Source: Candidatus Saliniplasma halalkaliphilum (GTDB taxonomy: Archaea > Thermoplasmatota > Thermoplasmata > Halarchaeoplasmatales > Halarchaeoplasmataceae). From it: a stretch of 15,286 nt of DNA. The stretch is taken from positions 1 to 15,286 of the forward strand of contig JAFDTG010000028.1 in assembly GCA_019594235.1 (NCBI GenBank), read 5' to 3'. This document shows positions 1 to 6,178 of this stretch, one piece after another (positions within the stretch are counted from its first letter, which is position 1; the number at the start of each line of letters is the position of its first letter). A model generated the notes under the pieces. That model made no database searches. It was not told the DNA's origin and worked only from the letters and a program-made list of their open reading frames with translations. Position numbers and translations under genes: made by a program.

Positions 1-286
1 ATGAATGAGAGCATCAGCCCAGTCCCCGCTTCCATCGTATCTTCCATACTCTCAGAACCGTCCATCTCATCCCACTCTGCAAGCTCCTCGAAGAAGCCCT
101 CCATGTCTCGAGCTTGTTCAGCAGAGTATGGGATGGAGTCATTTCCGGTCTCGAGAGTTGGGCTGAAGGGATACAGGAAGCCATGGAGGGCTTCTTCGAG
201 GAGCTTGCAGAGTGGGATGAGATGGACGGTTCTGAGAGTATGGAAGATACGATGGAAGCGGGGACTGGGCTGATGCTCTCATTCAT
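1..286. repeat. Perfect 105-bp inverted repeat at the window edge
   Basis: Bases 1-105 are the exact reverse complement of 182-286, with no mismatch, separated by a 76-bp spacer (106-181). Pairing stops on the inner side at 106/181. On the outer side it still holds at base 1, so the true arm may run past the window. The right arm lies in the reading frame of the first membrane-protein gene, while the left arm has no start codon in that frame. This makes the right arm the original copy and the left arm the inverted copy. The most economical reading is a fold-back chimera of the kind made by whole-genome amplification or assembly at a contig end. A real hairpin or inverted duplication cannot be excluded. 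Confidence 0.9.
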
Positions 287-998
287 CGGCCAGCAGGACA
301 GAGGTAAGCAGATCACAGATGTAATTATGAGAATAATGAGATTTATTGAGCCTTTCCAAGAATATATCAGTCCAATGGGGATAATAGAAATAATATCTGA
401 TGCATCTGAATTTGGAGGATATTTCTCTGAGGTAGAATCTCTTATAGGCGGGGCTATCTCAGAAGTCATTGGAGGGTTTATGGAAATAGTATTTGGGCCT
501 GATGGTTACTTAGGTGTAGCAGGTGTTTGGGAGACCTCCTTAGAAGAAGGAGAGGTATCTGAACCGTTGTTTTCTATAGATGCCCCAGTAAATTTTCTAG
601 AAGAAGCTGGATTCCTCACAGGAATGGTTGAAATATTGATGGATGGCGCTGCTGACTTCATCAACGAAGTATCCGAAGCATCAAAAACAAATACCCAGTC
701 AATTGCTAATTTAATCTCTGGGGTTATCCCCATTTCGATGGGGTTAGTGAGTATTTTAATATCTTTGTATACAGGAGATATTGGTATGTTAAATTTGATC
801 ACTAGTGGATTATCTATAGTTTTATCTGTGGTAACTGGAATGTTGGGAAACGTATTGTTCTCGCTCACTTCAGCTATTGTTGGGATGTGGCTATCGTTTG
901 TAGGGATTATTGGCTCTTTGGGTGAACCAACACAATTATCAGTTGGCCTCATAGAGTTCTTTGGGACACCATGGTTCTTTTTATTGGGTGTTGTCTAA
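108..998 (+). CDS. Acidic membrane protein of unknown family, 5' end probably missing
   Basis: I do not recognise this protein. The frame is open from the inner edge of the inverted repeat to a TAA at 996-998. The first possible start is TTG at 114 (294 residues), without a convincing Shine-Dalgarno site. ATG at 183 is another option, but the true start may have been lost at the repeat junction. The first 60 residues are rich in Glu, Asp and Met and look amphipathic. The middle is acidic with short hydrophobic stretches. From about residue 195 to the end there are three or four Gly/Ser-rich hydrophobic segments that should span the membrane, finishing in an aromatic-rich tail. No catalytic motif is visible. 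It is followed after 17 bp by another membrane-protein gene on the same strand, so an operon is likely. That it is a real gene is fairly sure; its role is unknown. Confidence 0.7.
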   Translation, partial: SSLFSRVWDGVISGLESWAEGIQEAMEGFFEELAEWDEMDGSESMEDTMEAGTGLMLSFIGQQDRGKQITDVIMRIMRFIEPFQEYISPMGIIEIISDASEFGGYFSEVESLIGGAISEVIGGFMEIVFGPDGYLGVAGVWETSLEEGEVSEPLFSIDAPVNFLEEAGFLTGMVEILMDGAADFINEVSEASKTNTQSIANLISGVIPISMGLVSILISLYTGDIGMLNLITSGLSIVLSVVTGMLGNVLFSLTSAIVGMWLSFVGIIGSLGEPTQLSVGLIEFFGTPWFFLLGVV

Positions 999-1015
999 AC
1001 AGGAGTTGAGACTAT

Positions 1016-1840
1016 ATGAAAGAATCAAATCTAGTTTATGATTCATCTTGGAATAAAAGCAGACGAGCGGACATGATCTTAAGAGTGGGTTTTGGTTTGA
1101 GTTTATCTGTCATCTTAGTCATTATCTCGATAGATGAATTGATCGTGATGCTAGGGTGGATCGTATTTTTGTGTTCGGTATCCCTATTATTCTTAAAAAG
1201 TGTTCAACCTATAAAGGTTTATAATGACTCAATCCGTTTACCTTTTTTACATTGTAGGAGTAAGCCCCAGAGAATCAGTATGACTGAAATTGATTCTATC
1301 ATTAAAGAAAAGAGCAAGAGTTCTAACAAAGGGAGACTGGTCATAAGAACAAAATCAGGATACGAATACATTATTAGAAATTATGTAGGGATATTGGATC
1401 AAAATACACTGGTAGATGAATTACTTTCCGCATTAGAAGATGTGATGGGGGAGAGCTTTAAGGAACTTTATCAAGAAAATAAGTATAGTACAAAAAGAGA
1501 GGTATGGTATATTTGGATATTTTTTGGAATGTTCTTCTTTTTGATGAGCTTTGTCGGCAAGTTAATGGATGGTGAGGCAGGAAAGGGGTTAATGGGACTA
1601 GCAGGTGCTTCTTTACTCGGAATTATATTTGGAACGATAGGAGCTTACTTTGATCCAGAACCAAAAAAGGAAATGTTTAATTTTTTAATTTGCATGTTTG
1701 TCGCTGCAATTTTCGGCGTAATAATAACATGGTTGATGACTCGAGCTTGGAATATAGCTATAGTAGGAGGGTTTTTAGGGATGATAATGGGTGGGCTATC
1801 ATCTAATTCTTTGATGGAGGATAGAGATGAAGCTAAATGA
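1016..1840 (+). CDS. Six-pass membrane protein with a PH-like internal domain
   Basis: The 274-residue product has two N-terminal membrane segments (about 20-40 and 41-62), then a soluble part of about 100 residues, then four more membrane segments (about 162-184, 190-212, 221-242, 244-264). The soluble part starts with a basic patch and alternates short strands with a final helix. That pattern (VYNDSIRLPF, then GRLVIRTKSGYEYIIRN, then a Leu-rich helix) resembles bacterial/archaeal PH-like domains found in small membrane proteins. This is a resemblance by eye only. ATG at 1016 follows an AGGAG at 1001-1005 by 10 nt, which supports the start. Its 3' end overlaps the next gene by 14 bp. Function is unknown; a membrane stress or envelope role would be a guess. 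Confidence 0.75.
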   Translation: MKESNLVYDSSWNKSRRADMILRVGFGLSLSVILVIISIDELIVMLGWIVFLCSVSLLFLKSVQPIKVYNDSIRLPFLHCRSKPQRISMTEIDSIIKEKSKSSNKGRLVIRTKSGYEYIIRNYVGILDQNTLVDELLSALEDVMGESFKELYQENKYSTKREVWYIWIFFGMFFFLMSFVGKLMDGEAGKGLMGLAGASLLGIIFGTIGAYFDPEPKKEMFNFLICMFVAAIFGVIITWLMTRAWNIAIVGGFLGMIMGGLSSNSLMEDRDEAK

Positions 1841-2048
1841 TTTCGACAAGAGAAATATATTTCAGGTAGTAGGAATACTCGCCGTTGTGTCGGGTATTTT
1901 ATATATCACCATTGTACATTTCTTATTTGATTTACCGGAAGAAATTGCCCATGGAAATGAAATTTTGATTTTTATGCCAGGCGTTGCTCAGATATTATTT
2001 GCCCCCATATTGTATTATGTTGGTAGTAAAATGGATGAAAAATTATGA
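1827..2048 (+). CDS. Small two-pass membrane protein
   Basis: This is a 73-residue protein with a short charged N-terminus and two hydrophobic segments (about 12-34 and 46-66) joined by an acidic loop (DLPEEIAHGNE). It ends with a lysine-containing cytoplasmic-type tail. The ATG lies inside the 3' end of the preceding gene, 14 bp before its end, and a GGAG (about 1816-1820) sits upstream at a suitable distance. This suggests translational coupling. The next gene begins 15 bp after its stop. No family is recognised. It could be a small partner subunit of the six-pass protein before it. Confidence 0.65.
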   Translation: MKLNDFDKRNIFQVVGILAVVSGILYITIVHFLFDLPEEIAHGNEILIFMPGVAQILFAPILYYVGSKMDEKL

Positions 2049-2063
2049 GGAGACAATAAATAG

Positions 2064-2724
2064 GTGAGGAATATATTTAGGGAATATCGCAGTAACGATT
2101 GGAAATTTGTAAGAAAAAAAAATAGTTGATATACAAATATTTGCAACGGTAGCGTGTCCTCTTTTTGCTGCTCTCTTTTTGACGACATTTGATTTTTTTA
2201 ATCCACCTTTAGATAGTCCATTGATGGTTTTCACCTCTATAGTGATGTACATACTAATACTGTTTTGTATCCAAGCCCCTTTTATGATGTACTTCTTAGG
2301 TTACAGAAGAATGTTAAAACATGTGTACGTAAAAAAGTACAAATTCGAAGATGACAGATTAATCTATGTCACTCCTTTGGGGGTCAAACACGAAGTAAAG
2401 ATTGACGATATTTTCTGTATATTATATCCGAATAAGGACAAAAAGTGGCAAGGTACACCTATATGTGCAGTGTACTATGACAAAAATAAACATTTTTTAT
2501 TTTGGAAAAGATATAGTGCGATATATTTTGACACCTTGAATGGCTATCAAGTCAAAGACGAGTATGTGAAACGATACAATGTATCAGATGCGGACAACCC
2601 TCCAGCAGTTATATCTGACACGGATAAGTACACGAGATCGGCAAGGTCATACTTCCGCAAAGGAAAGATAGAAGAGTACAAGGAAGAATTCTGGTCCACT
2701 CATAATTGGGAAGCATTCTCTTGA
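2064..2724 (+). CDS. Membrane protein with PH-like domain, interrupted by a frameshift
   Basis: The long open frame begins only at a TTG at 2179 (181 residues), inside what should be the first membrane segment. Reading upstream in that frame gives a coherent hydrophobic stretch (DIQIFATVACPLFAALFL) back to 2113. A second frame starts at GTG 2064, after a GAGGAG site at 2047-2052. It encodes a typical basic N-terminus and stops at 2127-2129. Removing one A from the nine-A run at 2114-2122 joins the two frames (...WKFVRKKIVDIQ...). The intended product is then about 219 residues: a basic N-terminus, two membrane segments, and a soluble beta-rich domain (from about residue 85) like that of the six-pass protein upstream. 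The lesion is either a homopolymer sequencing error, a decayed gene, or slippage during expression. It is the last gene of the membrane-protein row. Confidence 0.6.
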
Positions 2725-2742
2725 ATTCTACATGAGCAGGAA

Positions 2743-2786
2743 ATATTTATATGAATGTATTACGATTAAGTCGAGGATTCCGGAGG
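2743..2786 (+). promoter_or_regulatory. TATA box and Shine-Dalgarno site for the acidic DFIxSHxDxFFP gene
   Basis: An A-rich BRE-like stretch is followed by ATATTTATA (2743-2751). About 30 bp on lies CCGGAGGAA (2781-2788), then six bases and a TTG start at 2795. The same layout (AT-rich box, 34-38 bp, CCGGAGGAA, TTGAG) precedes the related gene at 6179. This favours TTG 2795 over the upstream ATG 2732, which has no ribosome site and would put the TATA box inside the gene. Confidence 0.5.
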
Positions 2787-2794
2787 AAGTAGAA

Positions 2795-3184
2795 TTGAGT
2801 GAAATACACCCGAAAGAGGCAGCCACGACAACGATCTTTTCTCACGGTAGTGATTCTACCGACTCTGACTTCATCCAGTCACATGTGGATTCGTTCTTTC
2901 CTCCGGCAGATTCTAAAGAAGAGGTGATAGAAGAAAATTTGGAAGAAAATATAGGTAAAGAAGAAGGTGACGAAGGCATCCCTGACGATGCGGAGATGAT
3001 ACTTGACCTGCTGCTGTACTCGGACAAGGAGCTTGAGACGAAAATAGCGAACTACACCGAATTAAAGACGCCACAGACCGCTGGGCTAGCACCGGACGTG
3101 ATCCAGCTGATCCCGTGGACCGGTTTTGAGATGCACGAGACCGGTGAACTCCCAGAAGAGATAACATATTCGGATGTTATCTGA
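2795..3184 (+). CDS. Small acidic protein with DFIxSHxDxFFP motif, unknown family
   Basis: From TTG 2795 the product is 129 residues. If the ATG at 2732 is used it is 150. I chose TTG because of the GGAGG eight bases upstream and the parallel with the gene at 6179. The protein has a polar N-terminus, then SDFIQSHVDSFFPPAD (about residues 23-38), then a highly acidic linker with many Glu and Asp, then a Leu-rich helix (about 68-78), and a C-terminal part of moderate hydrophobicity with Trp and His. No signal peptide or membrane segment is seen. The motif DFIxSHxDxFFP recurs in the short gene at 6179-6292 (33 of 45 bases match by hand). His, Asp and the acidic tail could bind metal, but this is speculation. 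It lies at the edge of the toxin-antitoxin island and converges on it. Confidence 0.6.
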   Translation: MSEIHPKEAATTTIFSHGSDSTDSDFIQSHVDSFFPPADSKEEVIEENLEENIGKEEGDEGIPDDAEMILDLLLYSDKELETKIANYTELKTPQTAGLAPDVIQLIPWTGFEMHETGELPEEITYSDVI

Positions 3185-3189
3185 CCTAT

Positions 3190-3227
3190 TTTCACGAAAT
3201 GTATTTTGTGATCATTCCCCCGTGAAA
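3190..3227. terminator. Possible hairpin between convergent genes
   Basis: TTTCACG (3190-3196) pairs with CGTGAAA (3221-3227) across a 24-nt loop. Within it, CACGAAAT (3193-3200) can pair with ATTTTGTG (3203-3210) with one G-T pair, so the two structures compete. The position just after the stop at 3184, between convergent genes, fits a transcription end or transcript-stabilising hairpin. Archaeal terminators are usually simple T runs, so this is only a candidate. I see no gene in 3185-3309. Confidence 0.3.
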
Positions 3228-3309
3228 TATTATTACTTATTAATAGAATAATGAAAAAATTATTTTGCATACAAAGAACGGTTGATAAGTCAGATTTTTA
3301 CATGAATAA

Positions 3310-3813
3310 TTAACAAACTTCGCTAGAGATCATCTTTGAATAAATCTTCCTTCTTTTTGATATATCCTTTCCTCTATTTTTCCAACGATCTCTTTCAAAT
3401 TCACTTTTGGAAACCATCCCCCCTAAATAAATAGCTTTCAATATCAGTCTTAGGTCGTATACTTTAATACCTTTCCTCACAGCTTTCCTGTATAGTTTGG
3501 AATCATTAGTTAGCAAGGTAATATCTCGATTTCTAGCTATGATAAGATTTTTCATATCTGTTTTAGAGATAGTCAAAGATTCCGTTGATTCGTAAATTTT
3601 CAATTCGTCTTCATTCAAAGTCGTTATCCCACAGAACTCAAAAATTTTTACTGGAAAAGCAAAACCTTCCTGCTTTGATCTGTCCAATTCATCACGTACG
3701 TACTCGGTGATCTGAAAGTTGGTATTTGAAAAAACTAGTTCTAATATTTCCAATTCATCAGCTTTAGCTAAAGCGGACATGATATCCGTATCACAAAGAA
3801 CTATATCACTCAA
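3310..3813 (-). CDS. PIN-domain toxin, DUF3368 type (VapC-like)
   Basis: This is a 167-residue PIN-fold ribonuclease, the toxin of a type II toxin-antitoxin pair. The expected acidic residues are all visible: Asp8 in the first strand (VLCDTD), Glu42 (YVRDEL), Asp86 (SKTDMKNL) and Asp104 (LLTNDSKL). PIN proteins use such a cluster to hold Mg2+ or Mn2+ and cut RNA, often tRNA or rRNA. The C-terminal part (GIKVYDLRLILKAIYLGGMVSKSEF) follows the DUF3368 pattern. DUF3368 proteins commonly sit beside UPF0175 antitoxins, and the upstream gene is one: its stop overlaps this start by 8 bp. The last 30 residues are basic and may touch RNA or the antitoxin. The frame is intact and all key residues are kept, so it should be active. 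The RNA target cannot be told from sequence. Confidence 0.85.
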   Translation of the reverse strand: MSDIVLCDTDIMSALAKADELEILELVFSNTNFQITEYVRDELDRSKQEGFAFPVKIFEFCGITTLNEDELKIYESTESLTISKTDMKNLIIARNRDITLLTNDSKLYRKAVRKGIKVYDLRLILKAIYLGGMVSKSEFERDRWKNRGKDISKRRKIYSKMISSEVC

Positions 3814-4135
3814 TATTCTCCCTCAGTTCCTCAACCTTCTTCTCTTCATCCTTTTTCTTGTCTATAGGTTTTTTAACTCCTTTTCGTTCTAAAACCTCGT
3901 TGAATTCCTCTCTGCTTAGTCCGGATATCTCTACGGCTCTACCGAGGGATATCTTTCCAGTTTTGTAGAAGTATACGGCTAAATCTATCTTATACTCTGG
4001 CTTCTCTTCAAGCATCATTCTAAAAGAGGTTCTGAATACATCGCTTTTACTGGTGAATTTTCCTTCAGCGATAAGGCCTTCGACCTTTTCAGATTCAGAC
4101 GGTGCTAGAGATATTGTTGTTTTTTTGGTTGCCAT
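3806..4135 (-). CDS. Antitoxin: ribbon-helix-helix domain fused to UPF0175
   Basis: From ATG 4135 the product is 109 residues. The frame opens 17 codons further up, but those codons encode an unlikely Tyr/Ile-rich stretch and cover the promoter. Residues 1-45 (KKTTISLAPSESEKVEGL...TSKSDVFRTSFRMML) form a ribbon-helix-helix DNA-binding domain. Residues 50-85 (LAVYFYKTGKISLGRAVEISGLSREEFNEVLERKGV) match the UPF0175 pattern, itself helix-turn-helix-like. The Lys/Glu-rich tail should bind and block the PIN toxin. The last codons overlap the toxin start, giving a two-gene operon with antitoxin first. Expression is probably autoregulated through the dyad at 4150-4168. The combination of two DNA-binding elements in one antitoxin is less usual than either alone. 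Confidence 0.82.
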   Translation of the reverse strand: MATKKTTISLAPSESEKVEGLIAEGKFTSKSDVFRTSFRMMLEEKPEYKIDLAVYFYKTGKISLGRAVEISGLSREEFNEVLERKGVKKPIDKKKDEEKKVEELRENIE

Positions 4136-4149
4136 AATAATTAATATAT

Positions 4150-4168
4150 AATATGAAATAGTCATATT
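4150..4168. promoter_or_regulatory. Dyad operator upstream of the RHH-UPF0175 antitoxin
   Basis: AATATGA (4150-4156) and TCATATT (4162-4168) are perfect 7-bp inverted arms around a 5-bp spacer, starting 15 bp upstream of the antitoxin ATG. The right half overlaps the likely TATA element read on the minus strand. Ribbon-helix-helix antitoxins normally bind such paired sites to repress their own operon, so this is a good operator candidate. The AT-rich composition raises the chance of an accidental match. Confidence 0.5.
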
Positions 4169-4317
4169 TAGTATTTTTCGATACATATGTTTGCGTTCAA
4201 TAATATGGTTTTTTCATCGGTTTTAAAAATAGTGTGAAAATGAAGAAAGTTCTTTTCGAGAAAATAAAAAAGAAAGGGATCAAGGTTAATGTGATTAGGG
4301 ATTGAATCCAACCCAAA

Positions 4318-4701
4318 TTATTTTATCCTTTTACTATAATGTTTGTTGATGCCTTTATCGAAGGTTAACGGAGATGCTTTTCTATCGTCACACAAAGTTA
4401 GAACCACACAATCTGGGATGCTTAAATTCCCCTTAGTCCTTTTATATATGTTCCAGGAAGAACGAACTATATCCATCCTAGAACTTATCAGTTCTACATG
4501 AGGTAGATCAAGAAGAGATTCTCCTGCTTCGACAGCCATATTATACCCCTGTCGGTAGTGGATAAGGGAGATAGTTTCGGACCAGATATCAGCAGGTATT
4601 AGGATCGGATCAGGGATCTTAAATCTTTTCTTTGCTTCTTTATGATGAACATCATCTTTTGAAAAGAGTGCATACAGTAAGGATGTGTCCGCTATCCGCA
4701 T
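4318..4701 (-). CDS. vapC: PIN-domain toxin VapC, partner of an AbrB-type antitoxin
   Basis: The 127-residue protein is a complete PIN-domain ribonuclease. Its acidic centre is visible: Asp5 (MRIADTSLLYALF), Glu42 (IWSETISL), Asp97 (SIPDCVVLTL) and Asp115 (PLTFDKGI). The order and spacing are those of VapC toxins, which cut tRNA or rRNA when not held by their antitoxin. Its ATG directly abuts the stop codon of the antitoxin gene (4702), so the two are co-transcribed and translationally coupled. It ends with a basic tail (KHYSKRIK). Nothing suggests damage. It is unrelated in detail to the other two PIN proteins of this island, which argues for separate acquisition and against local duplication. 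Confidence 0.85.
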   Translation of the reverse strand: MRIADTSLLYALFSKDDVHHKEAKKRFKIPDPILIPADIWSETISLIHYRQGYNMAVEAGESLLDLPHVELISSRMDIVRSSWNIYKRTKGNLSIPDCVVLTLCDDRKASPLTFDKGINKHYSKRIK

Positions 4702-4962
4702 TCAGGCACTCCCATACAGATATTTATCATGGTGTTCGCTTGCTTTTCTATCACTATCTGAAAATGTCGGTAGTTCAGAGAGGTCAACTTCGCCTTCTGG
4801 CATCACGTTTTCGATCTTGATCTTCACTTCATCTCCCTCTTTCAAACCATACTCTTTAAGGTCTTTTTTTGTCAATCTCACAGCAAGGCTGTTACCCCAC
4901 TTCTTTATTTTTGCGATCATCATATATACAATATGTAGATACTCATTTATTAAATTATTCAT
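4702..4962 (-). CDS. vapB: AbrB/MazE-fold antitoxin (VapB)
   Basis: The core (MIAKIKKWGNSLAVRLTKKDLKEYGLKEGDEVKIKI) is a classic swapped-hairpin AbrB/MazE DNA-binding domain. It is followed by a short acidic and polar tail that would wrap the PIN toxin encoded immediately downstream. Two starts are possible. ATG 4962 has a strong GGAGG (about 4970-4974 on the minus strand) with 7-nt spacing and gives 86 residues. ATG 4923 or 4920 has no ribosome site but gives the usual family N-terminus. I list the longer form because of the ribosome site, though the extra 14 residues are not part of the fold. The pair is expected to repress its own promoter. Dyads upstream (4995-5038) could be the sites. 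Confidence 0.82.
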   Translation of the reverse strand: MNNLINEYLHIVYMMIAKIKKWGNSLAVRLTKKDLKEYGLKEGDEVKIKIENVMPEGEVDLSELPTFSDSDRKASEHHDKYLYGSA

Positions 4963-4969
4963 TTAAAGT

Positions 4970-5038
4970 CCTCCTTAACTGTTCTTTCCGATAATACCAT
5001 CACCTCAGAACTACCGGTATGGTACTATGATAAATCAT
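4970..5038 (-). promoter_or_regulatory. Control region of the AbrB-type toxin-antitoxin pair
   Basis: On the minus strand a GGAGG (about 4970-4974) lies 7 nt before ATG 4962. Upstream are two inverted repeats: TACCAT (4995-5000) with ATGGTA (5019-5024), and ATGAT-AA-ATCAT (5027-5038). They are candidates for AbrB-antitoxin binding. Bases 4963-5066 otherwise hold no gene that I can support. Confidence 0.35.
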
Positions 5039-5066
5039 CAGAAACCACCATTACTACCATAGATAC

Positions 5067-5357
5067 TCATCTCACTTTTTCTAGCATGAACGAATAAGAA
5101 AGACTTGTCTTGAGTTTCACACTACCCGTATAGAACCTGTCCTTCCCGGTGATTATATTGAGAATAGTAGATCTCCTCTCACCATTTGCATCTATAAATC
5201 CCACTCCCTCTTTGATGTTGAATGAAACATCCTTCAGCAGTTTTCTGTCTCTGATCTCTTTATCCGGGTTCTCTACGTTGATGAGTATGTTCAGGAGGGC
5301 AATGTATGTTTTTATATCTAAAATCGTTGAATGGGGAGGAGGTATGACAGATCCCAA
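5067..5357 (-). pseudogene. Decayed fragment of an ABC ATPase, ABC-F-like
   Basis: About 70 residues of the 96-residue frame resemble the start of an ABC-F type ATPase domain. There is a strand-turn like DRKLLKDVSFNIKEG, then a ruined Walker A (GFIDANGERRSTILNIITG, where GxxGPNGAGKST would be expected), then a turn like GSVKL. The Walker A lysine is replaced by Arg and the Gly-Pro-Asn-Gly loop is broken. The signature, Walker B and second ABC domain are all missing. An intact ABC-F protein has over 500 residues. The N-terminal 20 residues look random. No functional start or ribosome site is evident. I read it as a remnant of a larger gene lost or disrupted when the island formed. A chance match is possible but unlikely given the consecutive strand, P-loop and helix pattern. 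Confidence 0.5.
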
Positions 5358-5381
5358 ATTCGTGAGATACGTTATATACTT

Positions 5382-5803
5382 TCATTCAAAGAAATGGTCG
5401 ATCATATCTTCTGTTTTCCATACTTCGACAGAATCCTGTTCTTCGAAATCACCGTCATCAGACCAAATATAAGCATCTTTTTTGATCGCTAGTGCTAGAA
5501 AGGGCACATCTTTCACATCAATATCACCTAAGATATTATCAGCCTTTTCCAGCTCCGGCCTATAGGTTTCTTCAGGCGCAACTAAGATTTTATCCAAAAG
5601 TAGTGTGAGAAGATTATCGAGTTCGACCTCCTTCAAACCAGACTTTTTCAAGATGGTTCCTTTGTGTTTTTTGACCTTGATCTCAAGAAAATCAGGTGAG
5701 TAAAAATCTTCATTCAACTCGATTATAAACCTTCTAGAAACGCTGTCCTTAAAAGAGCTGAGATAAGAACGTTGGTATCAATGACGAGTTTTATCCCATC
5801 AAT
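5382..5803 (-). pseudogene. PIN-domain toxin (VapC-like), frameshifted
   Basis: The minus strand from about 5791 encodes a textbook PIN N-terminus (KLVIDTNVLISAL) and then stops after AFLEGL. The remainder (KDSVSRRFIIELNEDFYSPDF...) lies in another frame and runs to the stop at 5382. It includes a C-terminal PIN signature (DVPFLALAIKKDAYIWSDDGDF) with the last acidic residues. Adding one base in the run at 5749-5754 (TTAAAA on the plus strand) restores a protein of about 135 residues. There is also no ATG, GTG or TTG in frame just upstream of the first part, so the start is unclear. The downstream part could in principle start at TTG 5717 but would lack the first catalytic Asp. The antitoxin at 5791-6018 precedes it with overlap. 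Either a sequencing error in a short run or genuine toxin inactivation explains this. Confidence 0.75.
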
Positions 5804-6018
5804 CCATGCCTTTTGGCCATACCTTTTTTGATGTCTTCGCCGATCTCTAAAGCTTCGTCTTCTGTTAACTGGCTCGAAGATGATAGTGAATCAGCTAGTT
5901 CGATGCGAGATAGTTGAGTCTTGATGGCTTTTTGGACCAATTCATCCCAATCTATTTCCTTATGCTTTTCCATCCGATTTTTTAGGTCATATGGTATCTT
6001 GATAGCTACCGTTGGCAT
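5791..6018 (-). CDS. Ribbon-helix-helix VapB antitoxin
   Basis: This 75-residue protein begins with a typical archaeal VapB ribbon-helix-helix (MPTVAIKIPYDLKNRMEKHKEIDWDELVQKAIKTQL). The tail is rich in Ser, Glu and Asp and ends in a basic patch (KKGMAKRHG), as expected for the toxin-binding arm. The start ATG at 6018 has no ribosome site, but a TATA-like element lies 26 bp upstream, which suits a leaderless transcript. The downstream toxin is frameshifted, so this antitoxin may be an orphan that still binds DNA or protects against related toxins. Its frame is intact. Confidence 0.82.
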   Translation of the reverse strand: MPTVAIKIPYDLKNRMEKHKEIDWDELVQKAIKTQLSRIELADSLSSSSQLTEDEALEIGEDIKKGMAKRHGLMG

Positions 6019-6040
6019 TTTAATTACCGTCTTATCAAGG

Positions 6041-6048
6041 TTTATTAC
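6041..6048 (-). promoter_or_regulatory. TATA-like element for the RHH antitoxin
   Basis: Read on the minus strand, GTAATAAA is centred about 26 bp upstream of ATG 6018, the distance expected when transcription starts at the initiation codon. No Shine-Dalgarno site lies between. The divergent plus-strand gene at 6179 starts 160 bp away. Apart from promoters, 6019-6178 shows no gene. Confidence 0.35.
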
Positions 6049-6178
6049 GTTTAAAATACATTTCGGTGGTATCTGTTTATCACCAACAATTTACTTCATA
6101 TTTCTTTTCCTTTGTATATTATTCCAAAACTATTTTATTCACTCATCCGTATACACGGCAGACCGGAGGAAAAAAATC

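Noticed and set aside
1..273. Plus-strand frame starting with ATG at base 1
   Set aside because: It begins in the inverted copy and only mirrors the antisense frame of the other arm. No ribosome site can be seen.
14..469. Open minus-strand frame of 151 codons at the left edge
   Set aside because: It runs antisense to the membrane-protein gene and crosses the inverted-repeat junction. Its Ser/Pro-rich product is what the reverse of an acidic gene gives.
2913..3167. Minus-strand frames opposite the acidic protein (61, 84 and 72 codons)
   Set aside because: They are complements of the Glu/Asp-rich linker and lack start signals.
3252..3314. 20-codon plus-strand frame after the acidic protein
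   Set aside because: No ribosome site, very AT-rich, and it runs into the end of the convergent toxin gene.
4240..4305. 21-codon plus-strand frame (MKKVLFEKIKKKGIKVNVIRD)
   Set aside because: It has a plausible start and basic content but is too short, overlaps no known domain, and may be a chance frame in AT-rich sequence between two toxin-antitoxin pairs.
4285..4315. GATTGAATCC-like stretch resembling the end of some CRISPR repeats
   Set aside because: It occurs once only, without spaced copies nearby.
5921..6178. Upstream extension of the short DFIxSHxDxFFP frame
   Set aside because: It is antisense to the RHH antitoxin. The GGAGG followed by TTG 6179 gives a better start.
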